Part shown: positions 57,934-64,000 of the stretch, in pieces | How the letters are laid out: the number at the start of each line of letters is the position of its first letter | How positions within the stretch are numbered: the stretch's first letter is position 1 | Origin: Rathayibacter sp. VKM Ac-2856 | Lineage (GTDB): Bacteria > Actinomycetota > Actinomycetes > Actinomycetales > Microbacteriaceae | Length of the DNA stretch: 64,000 bases | NCBI RefSeq assembly: GCF_013205055.1 | Contig: NZ_JABMLF010000004.1 | Location: forward strand, 1 to 64,000 | Reading direction: 5' to 3' | The notes under the pieces: generated by a model | What the model was told of the DNA's origin: nothing | Databases searched by the model: none | The model's input: only the letters and a program-made list of their open reading frames with translations | Program-made: the position numbers and the translations under genes

Positions 57934-58908
57934 ATGACGCACGTGACTCCGCCGCCCAGTGCCCCCCGGCGCTCCGACACCGTCAGGTTCCCCCTCGACG
58001 TCGTCTACCAGGCGGCGCGGATGTACTACCTCGAGGACGCCACCCAGGTCGAGATCGCCGCTCGGCTCGACGTCTCCCGCCCCACCGTCAGCCGCCTCAT
58101 CGCCGAGGCGCGGCGCCTGGGCCTCGTGCAGATCAGCGTGATCGACCCCTTCGTCGACGAGAACACCGGCCTCGCCGACGCCCTCCGCGAGGCCCTCGGC
58201 CTGAACGCCGTGCACCTCGCCCCCGTGACCCACTCCGCCACCCTCGGCCGCGACCTCGCCGTCCCGGTCGCCGCCGCCATCGCCGACATGCAGCTCGGCG
58301 TCGGCGACGCCCTCCTCATGTCGCTCGGCCGCACCGTGCACGACCTCGCCAGCTCGGGCATGCTCCCCCCGCTCCCCGGCGTGACGATCGTCCCCGCTGT
58401 CGGCGGCCAGGCCGAGCCGCAGTCCTGGTTCCAGACCAACGAGATCACCCGGATGGCCGCCGCGGCCACCGGCGCCCGCTCCAGCTTCCTCTTCGCGCAG
58501 GCCCTCCCCAGCCCCGCCATGCGCTCCGGCCTCGAGGCCGATCCCGCGTTCCTCCAGGTGCGGGCCCTCTGGAGCAGCGCCAAGGGCGCCCTGCTCGGCA
58601 TCGGCGCCCCGACCGCCACCCGCCACGAGCTCTCCGCCGGCCTGCCCAGCGACGAGCACCTCTTCGACGAGGCCGCCGGCGACGTCTGCCTCAACTTCTT
58701 CCGCGCCGACGGCTCGGCCGTCGAGTTCCCCGGCAGCGAGCGCATGGTCCGCGTCTCCCGCGCCGACCTCGCCGCCCTCCCCCACGCGGTCGGCGTCGCC
58801 GTCGGCGTCGACAAGGCCCCGAGCATCCTCGGCGCGGTCCGCGGCTCCCTGATCAACGCACTGGTGACGGACGCCGTGACGGCCCGGGCGGTGCTCGCGG
58901 CGGTGTGA
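57934..58908 (+). CDS. SorC/DeoR-type sugar-binding transcriptional regulator
   Basis: A 324-residue SorC-family regulator. N-terminal helix-turn-helix: VVYQAARMYYLEDATQVEIAARLDVSRPTVSRLIAEARRLGLVQISVIDPF. The sugar-phosphate-binding domain shows DALLMSLGRTVHDLASSG, VTIVPAVGGQAEPQSWFQTNEITRMAAAATGARSSFLFAQALPS, ALLGIGAPTATRHEL and GDVCLNFFRADGSAVEFPGSERMVRVSRADL, ending with a region binding the effector phosphate. The ATG at 57934 has GGAAGAGG upstream. It likely responds to a phosphorylated tetrulose or similar and controls both divergent operons through the 53176 palindrome; inferred from context. Confidence 0.88.
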   Translation: MTHVTPPPSAPRRSDTVRFPLDVVYQAARMYYLEDATQVEIAARLDVSRPTVSRLIAEARRLGLVQISVIDPFVDENTGLADALREALGLNAVHLAPVTHSATLGRDLAVPVAAAIADMQLGVGDALLMSLGRTVHDLASSGMLPPLPGVTIVPAVGGQAEPQSWFQTNEITRMAAAATGARSSFLFAQALPSPAMRSGLEADPAFLQVRALWSSAKGALLGIGAPTATRHELSAGLPSDEHLFDEAAGDVCLNFFRADGSAVEFPGSERMVRVSRADLAALPHAVGVAVGVDKAPSILGAVRGSLINALVTDAVTARAVLAAV

Positions 58909-59658
58909 CGCGCGGCCGAACGGCCCCTGCGATCGCATCCTCCACCGTCCCGATGAGCGCCCCGCCATCGGGCATCTCCTCGGGCGGGTCGTACGGACCA
59001 CCGGCGTCCGCGGCGCATCGCGGGCCGGGCTCGGGCCTGGCGGTGCAGCGGTGGACGATCGCCTATCGGAACGCCGTGGGTGACGGACAGCGGCCCGCGG
59101 ACGACTCCGAGAAACGCAGAAGGGAGATCGGCAGCAGCTCTCACAGGCCGACGCGCGCTTCCAGCGAGGCCGACAGAGGATGCCGAGACGACGAGGCGAC
59201 GTCGTCCGTGCGGCTGCATCACCGCACGGCGACCCGAACGCGGCGCTGTGATGCAGCCGCAGTCCGACGACCGCCCGTGGGCGTTCCTGCGAGCAGGCCC
59301 ACCGCAGCGCTACGGCCGACCTGTCGCCAACGGGGTCCGGGTCGGCACGTCAGCTTCTCCTACGGCGAGGCGCCTGTCCAGCGACCGCAGGTCGTGAAAC
59401 ACCCCGACGCACCTCATGCCGATCAGGAGCGGAAGCCGTCGGAGGCACTGAGCACCGCGAGGGAGGAGGATGCGCGCATCCGCGGTCCTTCGGTTCCGCG
59501 CCTCCATGCCTGACACGGTCTGCCACCGGCACGCGACGCATTTGCGAGCCCAGCGAGCACCTGGCGGGGACGATTCCTCAGCGCGACGCGCGCTTGCCGA
59601 TCCCTCTACGGCACGGGCACGAAGCCCCTGTCGGTCACTACCGTGACGCTGTGACAGC
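58909..59658. other. 750-bp stretch without a convincing gene
   Basis: All readings here look like shadows or have poor codon use, and GC content appears lower and less ordered than in genes. The only clear structure is the 14-bp inverted repeat at 59209-59261. No dispersed repeat of families A-D is seen. It may hold the MarR promoter near 59600-59658 and possibly decayed sequence. Confidence 0.6.
59209..59261. repeat. 14-bp perfect inverted repeat in a gene-free stretch
   Basis: TGCGGCTGCATCAC at 59209-59222 and GTGATGCAGCCGCA at 59248-59261, loop 25 bases. Could be the end of an old transcript or a protein-binding site. Confidence 0.7.
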
Positions 59659-60162
59659 ATGATGACATATCGTGATCAGGTGCACCCTCCGCAGCTCGCT
59701 GAGCACGACCCGCCCTTTCAGGATCTGGTGCTCAGCGTCCTCCATCTCAGCAACGTCCTCTCCGCATCCGGGGATCGCCTCGTCGCGGATCTCGGGTTGA
59801 CCTCGGCGCGCTGGCAGATCCTCGGAGCCCTCGCCGCGGGTGCGCCGCGACCGGTCGCCTGGCTCGCCCGTGACCTCGACGTCTCCCGGCAGAACGTCCA
59901 GCGGATCGTGAACGACCTCGAGCGCGACGGCTTCGTGACCTTTGAGCCGAACCCGCACCACCGACGCGCGCAGCTCGTCACCCTGACATCGGACGGCGAG
60001 ACCGTGCTCGCCGCAGCGGCGGCCCGCGCAGCACCCTGGGCACAGAACGCCGCCGCAGGGCTCGATCCGGCCGACGTCGACACCGCCCGTCGCGTGCTCC
60101 ACGCGATCGGCACCGCGGTCCACGCCCACGACACCGACTCACGCCCGAAGGACACCGAATGA
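59659..60162 (+). CDS. MarR family transcriptional regulator
   Basis: A 167-residue MarR-type regulator. The winged helix is readable: LTSARWQILGALAAGAPRPVAWLARDLDVSRQNVQRIVNDLERDGFVTFEPNPHHRRAQLVTLTSDGETVL, with the wing Arg/His residues (NPHHRRAQ). The start at 59659 gives a normal length; an adjacent ATG at 59662 is equally possible. The stop overlaps the F420-type gene by 4 bases (ATGA), so regulator and enzyme are translated together, as is common where a MarR repressor controls a drug- or stress-modifying enzyme. Confidence 0.87.
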   Translation: MMTYRDQVHPPQLAEHDPPFQDLVLSVLHLSNVLSASGDRLVADLGLTSARWQILGALAAGAPRPVAWLARDLDVSRQNVQRIVNDLERDGFVTFEPNPHHRRAQLVTLTSDGETVLAAAAARAAPWAQNAAAGLDPADVDTARRVLHAIGTAVHAHDTDSRPKDTE

Positions 60163-60605
60163 ACGACCGACCGGACCTCCCGCCCCTGCTGAAGTACGGC
60201 AACGCGGCGGTGAAACTCCTCAATCGACTCGGCGTGCCGGCCGGGCCCCCGAGGATCCTCACCGTCCGCGGACGCGTCAGCGGGCAAGCCCGTTCCACGC
60301 CCGTCTCGATCGTCACCCTCGAAGGCGCCCGCTACGTCGTCGCCGGGCGGCGGATGGAGTGGGTGAAGAACGTCCGCGCGGCGGGCGAGGGCGAGATCCA
60401 GCACGGCCGGCGACGAGAGAGGGTGACGTTCACCGAGCTCCCCGAGGAGCAGCGCGGCCCCGTGCTGCGCGCCTACTGGCACCAGCACAGCCAGGGACGC
60501 AGAGTCGCCGCGCGCATCTTCGAGGCCGGAGAGAACGCCGGCCCCGACGACTTCGCAGCGGCCGCCCCTCGATGCGCCGTGTTCCGGCTCACCTCGTCGA
60601 CATGA
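60159..60605 (+). CDS. Deazaflavin (F420)-dependent nitroreductase-family protein
   Basis: A 148-residue protein of the Ddn/PF04075 split-barrel family, which binds F420 and reduces nitro compounds or quinones. Seen: LLKYGNAAVKLLNRLGVPAGPPRILTVRGRVSGQARSTPVSIVTLEGARYVVAGRRMEWVKNVRAAGEGEIQHGRRRERVTFTEL. The GxxSGQxRxTPV and WVKNVRAAGxG elements are the family hallmarks. It is coupled to the MarR gene. Physiological substrate unknown. Confidence 0.85.
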   Translation: MNDRPDLPPLLKYGNAAVKLLNRLGVPAGPPRILTVRGRVSGQARSTPVSIVTLEGARYVVAGRRMEWVKNVRAAGEGEIQHGRRRERVTFTELPEEQRGPVLRAYWHQHSQGRRVAARIFEAGENAGPDDFAAAAPRCAVFRLTSST

Positions 60606-60767
60606 TGCTCCGGAATACATCGAGGCGACGAAGCCCTCGACCAGCCGCGATCGGAGCCCTGCACCGGGCTGAGCCCGGGCACCTCACGGGACGCGGCGGA
60701 GCCCCCGCTCGAAGGAGCCGCTCCACCACCGGCCGTGGGGACGGAGGAGGAGCGGCTCCCTCGACGG

Positions 60768-61937
60768 TCAGGGTCGGAAGACCGCCCGCACGCACCCGTC
60801 GGTCTTCTCCTTGAACATGGCGTAGCCGGCGGGGCCGTCCTCGAGCGGCATCACGTGCGTGGCGAGGTGCTCGGTGACGATCTCGTCTCGCGCCATCCTC
60901 TCGAGGAGCATCGGGATGTACCGGTGCCCGTGCTGCTGGGCGGACCGGAGCGTGAGGCCCTTGTTCATCACCGCCCCCAGGGGGAACTTGTCGACGAAGC
61001 CGCCGAAGACTCCCAGCACGAAGAGGCTGCCGCCCTTGCGCGCGGCGAAGATCGCCTCGCGGACGGCGGTGGGCCTGTCCGTCTGCAGCCGCAGCTGCTG
61101 CTTCACCTGGTCGTAGGCGAAGTCGGGTCCGTCGCGGTGCGCCTCCATGCCGACCGCCTCGATGCACACGTCGGGGCCGCGTCCGCCCGTCAGCTCGCGG
61201 AGCTCGGCCGTCACCTCGCTCGTCTCGTAGTTCATGGTCTCCGCGCCGATGACCTGCTCGACCTGGGCCAGCCGCTCCTGGAAGCGGTCGATCACGATGA
61301 CGCGCTCGGCGCCGAGCAGCAGCGACGCGCGCGCCGCCATCTGGCCGACACCGCCGGCGCCCCAGACCGCGACGGTGTCTCCGGGCCGGACCCCGCCGAG
61401 GTCCGCTCCCATCCATCCGGTCGGAGCGGCGTCGGAGGCGAAGAGCGCCCGCTCGTCGCTGAGCCCCTCGGGAACGGCGAAGGCGCCCTGGTCGGCGTAC
61501 GGCACGCGGATGTACTCGGCGTGACTGCCGGCCCACCCGCCCAGCGCGTGGGAGTAGCCGTAGCAGCCGCCGGGCGCCTGGCCCCAGAGCATCTCGGGGA
61601 TCCCCGCGTTCGGGTTGCCGTTGTCGCACAGGGAGTAGAGCTCGTTGCGGCAGTACCAGCACTTCCCGCAGCTGATGAACGAGCAGACCACCACGCGGTC
61701 GCCGACCTTGTGCTTCGTGACGGCCGAGCCGACCTCGACGATCTCGCCGATGAACTCGTGCCCGAGCACGTCGCCCGCTCGCATGGTCGGGACGTACCCG
61801 CCGAGGAGGTGCAGATCCGAGCCGCAGCTCGTGGTCAGGGTCACCTTGACGATCGCGTCATGGGCATTGAGGATCCCGGGATCCTCGACGGTCTCCACAG
61901 AGAGCTCGTTCACTCCGGTCCAGCACAGAGCCTTCAC
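60768..61937 (-). CDS. Zinc-dependent alcohol dehydrogenase, formaldehyde-dehydrogenase-like (1)
   Basis: A 389-residue medium-chain zinc dehydrogenase. Catalytic zinc: Cys in TTSCGSDLHLLGGYVPTM and His/Glu in VLGHEFIGEI; structural zinc: CGKCWYCRNELYSLC. NAD site: VAVWGAGGVGQMAARASLLLGAERVIVIDR. The long insert after the structural zinc (GIPEMLWGQAPGGCYGYSHALGGWAGSHAEYIRVPYAD) and FAYDQVKQQLRLQTDRPTAVREAIFAARKGG are hallmarks of glutathione-independent formaldehyde dehydrogenase-like enzymes. Last gene of a three-gene leftward operon; its ATG overlaps the middle gene by 4 bases. Confidence 0.85.
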   Translation of the reverse strand: MKALCWTGVNELSVETVEDPGILNAHDAIVKVTLTTSCGSDLHLLGGYVPTMRAGDVLGHEFIGEIVEVGSAVTKHKVGDRVVVCSFISCGKCWYCRNELYSLCDNGNPNAGIPEMLWGQAPGGCYGYSHALGGWAGSHAEYIRVPYADQGAFAVPEGLSDERALFASDAAPTGWMGADLGGVRPGDTVAVWGAGGVGQMAARASLLLGAERVIVIDRFQERLAQVEQVIGAETMNYETSEVTAELRELTGGRGPDVCIEAVGMEAHRDGPDFAYDQVKQQLRLQTDRPTAVREAIFAARKGGSLFVLGVFGGFVDKFPLGAVMNKGLTLRSAQQHGHRYIPMLLERMARDEIVTEHLATHVMPLEDGPAGYAMFKEKTDGCVRAVFRP

Positions 61938-62398
61938 AGCACACCTCCGCCTTTCGCCTCGTCCTCTGCTTCGTCCACCGCGCCACCGAGCAGGGTGCGC
62001 GGTCGCTCTCCGTGCGGTCTCGGGGTCGCCCGCAGGACCTCACCCGTCTCGAAGATCTGCTTGGCGTCGCGCAGAGCCTCACGCAGCGCCTTCCCGGGAT
62101 CGTCGCCCAACCCGGCATCGGCACCCTCGCGGACCCGAGCGTGGACCTCGAAGCCCTTGTCGCCGGGGGCCGGATCGATACGGATCTCGAGCGACTCCGC
62201 CAGACGCGCCAGCGGCTCGGGATACCCGCCGCTCTCGAAGTCCCGGGCCTCGCCCAGGACGGTGACCGCCTTCCACCCTTCCGGGTGCGCCCCGTCCCCG
62301 TCGGACTCCCGTTCCTTCTTGACGAGGGAGCGGGCGACGAGCCCCACCGCGACCCCTGCGATGCCGACTCCGACTGCCGCAGCCGCTCTTCCAGCCAT
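61934..62398 (-). CDS. Small membrane-anchored protein between two dehydrogenases
   Basis: A 154-residue protein. N-terminal helix AAAAVGVGIAGVAVGLVARSLV could span or anchor in the membrane; next is a basic KKERESDGDG linker. The rest, WKAVTVLGEARDFESGGYPEPLARLAESLEIRIDPAPGDKGFEVHARVRE...DDPGKALREALRDAKQIFETGEVLRATPRPHGERPRTLLGG, recalls a small family found beside zinc dehydrogenases in other actinobacteria, but I cannot name a domain with certainty. The ATG at 62398 lies 2 bp after the upstream stop. Likely a helper of the formaldehyde operon. Confidence 0.65.
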   Translation of the reverse strand: MAGRAAAAVGVGIAGVAVGLVARSLVKKERESDGDGAHPEGWKAVTVLGEARDFESGGYPEPLARLAESLEIRIDPAPGDKGFEVHARVREGADAGLGDDPGKALREALRDAKQIFETGEVLRATPRPHGERPRTLLGGAVDEAEDEAKGGGVL

Positions 62399-62400
62399 GA

Positions 62401-63552
62401 TCACGCCGCCTTTCCCGGCTTGAGGACGACCTTGGTCCACCCGTCGTCCCGGTTGTCGAAGTGCTCGTAGGCGTTCGGCGCCTGCTCGAGCGGCAGCTCG
62501 TGACTGACGAGGAACGACGGAGTCGCCTTTCCCGCGGCGATCAGGTCGCGGAGCCGGCGGTTGTACTTCTTGACGGGCGCCTGCCCGGTCCCCATGGTCT
62601 GGCCCTTGAACCAGTGCAGGCCCATGTCGAAGGCGATCCGCCCCTGCTTCGCGAGCTCGTCGGCACCACCGGGGTCCTGCGGCACGAAGACGCCGACGGT
62701 GCCGATCCGCCCGGTGAAGCGCACCGACTGGACCAGGCGGTTCAGCGTGAGGTTCGGCTGCTCGTCGCCGGCGGGGTCGTGCGCCTGATAGCCGACGCAC
62801 TCGCAGCCGTTGTCGGCGCCGAGCCCCATGGTGTGCTCCAGCACGGCCTGCACGGGGTCGACCTTCGAGTCGTCGATCGCGATCGCACCGATGGACTCCG
62901 CCAGTCGAAGTCGATCCGGATGCCGATCGACGACCATCACCCGGCTCGCACCCTTGATGGTGGCCGACAGCGCGGCCATCAGTCCGACGGGGCCGGCACC
63001 GTAGATGACGGTCTGGTCCCCGGGCTTCACCCCCGCCATCTCCGTCGCGTGATAGCCGGTCGGGAAGATGTCGGCGAGCATCACGTAGTCGGCGGACTTC
63101 TCCTCCGCGTCCTCTCCCAGCCGAAGGCAGTTGAAATCGCCCCACGGCACCCGCAGCAGCTCGGCCTGGCCGCCGGCCCACGGTCCCATGTCGGCGAACC
63201 CGTACGCCGCACCGGCCCACTCGGGGACGGGCTGAGCGGTGAGGCAGTAGTTGGTCAGCCCGCGCTCGCAGTTCTTGCAGTGCCCGCACGCCACGTTGAA
63301 CGGCAGGACGACGTGATCCCCCACCGCGATCTTGTCGACGCCGTCGCCGACCTCGATCACCTCGCCCATGTTCTCGTGACCGAACCACCGCCCGGTCTCG
63401 AAGCTGGTGCGCCCCTCGTACATGTGCAGGTCGGACCCGCAGATGTTCGTGGTCGTGATGCGCACCAGCACGTCGGTGGAGCGCTCGATCCGCGCATCCG
63501 GGACGTCTCTCACCGCGACTGTGCGCGGCCCCTCGTACACCACTGCTCTCAT
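62401..63552 (-). CDS. Glutathione-independent formaldehyde dehydrogenase-like zinc enzyme (2)
   Basis: A 383-residue zinc dehydrogenase, first gene of the operon. Catalytic zinc: TTNICGSDLHMYEGRTSFETGRWFGHENMGEV; structural zinc: ACGHCKNCERGLTNYC. The formaldehyde-dehydrogenase-type insert is clear: GFADMGPWAGGQAELLRVPWGDFNCLRLGED, followed by DYVMLADIFPTGYHATEMAGVKPGDQTVIYGAGPVGLMAALSATIKGASRVMVVDRHPDRL, GCECVGYQAHDPAGDEQPNLTLNRLVQSVRFTGRIGTVGVFVPQDPGG. This is close to FdhA. The ATG at 63552 follows GGAGGGG. Together with hxlAB it would detoxify formaldehyde. Confidence 0.9.
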   Translation of the reverse strand: MRAVVYEGPRTVAVRDVPDARIERSTDVLVRITTTNICGSDLHMYEGRTSFETGRWFGHENMGEVIEVGDGVDKIAVGDHVVLPFNVACGHCKNCERGLTNYCLTAQPVPEWAGAAYGFADMGPWAGGQAELLRVPWGDFNCLRLGEDAEEKSADYVMLADIFPTGYHATEMAGVKPGDQTVIYGAGPVGLMAALSATIKGASRVMVVDRHPDRLRLAESIGAIAIDDSKVDPVQAVLEHTMGLGADNGCECVGYQAHDPAGDEQPNLTLNRLVQSVRFTGRIGTVGVFVPQDPGGADELAKQGRIAFDMGLHWFKGQTMGTGQAPVKKYNRRLRDLIAAGKATPSFLVSHELPLEQAPNAYEHFDNRDDGWTKVVLKPGKAA

Positions 63553-63647
63553 GCTCGTTCCCCTCCGTGCGCGACGTTCGGTCGACGCCACCGCGGGTCG
63601 GTCGACCCGGCGCTAGGTCGATCTCACGCCCGCGGGACGGGAGGCAC

Positions 63648-63667
63648 CATCGGCAGAACTGCCGATG
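63648..63667. promoter_or_regulatory. Perfect palindrome between formaldehyde operon and LuxR-type gene
   Basis: CATCGGCAG-AA-CTGCCGATG in the divergent region 63553-63788, 96 bp upstream of the dehydrogenase start. Likely an operator for the neighbouring regulator or a local hairpin. Confidence 0.55.
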
Positions 63668-63788
63668 CGGTCCGCCGTCGAGGGGGTCCCTCCGACGGGG
63701 CTCGCAGTGCTATCCCGGTAAGCACCGGTCTTCGGACAATCCCTTTCCTTCGCATCCCCTGCCCCCGGTCCTGAGGTGGTCGAGTCCC

Positions 63789-64000
63789 GTGTCACGCACT
63801 GCTGCGCTCCACCTCGCCGAGACGGCCGCGCGCCCGGGCCCGGTCCGCGAGCGGGCGCAGGCGATGCTGGACGAGCTGCAGCACCACATCCCCTTCGACG
63901 GCGCGTGGATGGCGCTGGCCGAGCCGAACGGCACGGGATACCGCTCGGTCGCGAGCACCGACCTCGACGAGTCCTGCGTCCGCTACCTCAGCGGTCCGCA
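63789..64000 (+). CDS. Start of a GAF-domain LuxR-type regulator (partial)
   Basis: The first 70 residues of a protein that runs off the right edge. The visible part, SRTAALHLAETAARPGPVRERAQAMLDELQHHIPFDGAWMALAEPNGTGYRSVASTDLDESCVRYLSGP, looks like the start of a GAF sensory domain (HIPFDGAWMALAEP...YRSVAS) as found in actinobacterial LuxR regulators. GTG start at 63789 with GAGGTGG upstream. The DNA-binding end is not in the window, so LuxR type is a guess from resemblance. Divergent from the formaldehyde operon, it may control it. Confidence 0.6.
   Translation, partial: MSRTAALHLAETAARPGPVRERAQAMLDELQHHIPFDGAWMALAEPNGTGYRSVASTDLDESCVRYLSGP

Noticed and set aside
1-64000. tRNA, rRNA or riboswitch
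   Set aside because: No cloverleaf-like or known RNA signature was recognised by eye; a covariance-model search would be needed to exclude small RNAs.

Overview
The window is very GC-rich, densely packed with genes, and uses many GTG starts and 4-base ATGA/GTGA gene overlaps. Gene content points to a saprophytic or plant-associated actinobacterium, most likely of the family Microbacteriaceae: many sugar ABC importers, F420-type and mycothiol-type oxidoreductases, permease-ATPase fusions, and a twin-arginine secreted protein. No rRNA, tRNA, CRISPR array, IS element or phage gene was recognised.

Layout. (1) 1-11057 holds a myo-inositol catabolic region. A leftward operon carries an ABC importer, iolC, an aldolase-like Cgl0159 protein and mmsA. 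A second leftward operon carries iolE-like, iolG and hyi-like genes. Also present are a divergent Gfo/Idh/MocA oxidoreductase and a GntR/UTRA regulator with palindromic operators. (2) 11964-23743 holds a peptide/opine-type ABC importer (binding protein, DppB, fused DppC-DppD, DppF) plus amidohydrolases, a cysteine hydrolase and a small deaminase, with an FCD-type GntR regulator. (3) 23837-28978 is a LacI regulator with a carbohydrate ABC importer, separated by a 92-bp tandem repeat array. (4) 29820-35244 holds aquaporin, a Tat-secreted protein, a LuxR-type regulator, hxlB and hxlA (RuMP pathway), a decayed piece of hxlA, and a ThuA-like protein. (5) 35434-37033 is a two-gene split HipA-like kinase module with a HIRAN domain. 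(6) 37358-47575 holds an MBL hydrolase, an unknown gene, and a leftward amine/gamma-glutamyl catabolic run (class V aminotransferase, FAD amine oxidase, gamma-glutamyltransferase, copper amine oxidase, amidase) divergent from a RidA-like gene. (7) 48188-58908 is a tetritol (erythritol/threitol) type cluster: FGGY kinase, RpiB-like isomerase, DhaK-DhaL kinase, Zn dehydrogenase, DUF2291 plus ribose-type ABC importer, and a SorC regulator. (8) 59659-64000 holds MarR plus an F420-type protein, and a formaldehyde-detoxification operon of two Zn dehydrogenases with a small protein between them.

The most informative non-coding signals are four kinds of regulatory palindrome and four dispersed repeat families. 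A GGATCC-N15/16-GGATCC operator occurs before the peptide importer, the deaminase/amidohydrolase operon, the GntR gene itself, and (degenerate) the amine operon 24 kb away. This suggests one regulon joining regions 2 and 6. The repeat families are: A, TCGATACGCC-type elements; B, CAACRTCAGC hairpins; C, GTTGCGGTAGT hairpins; D, a 92-bp tandem unit. They fill nearly every long gap between genes.
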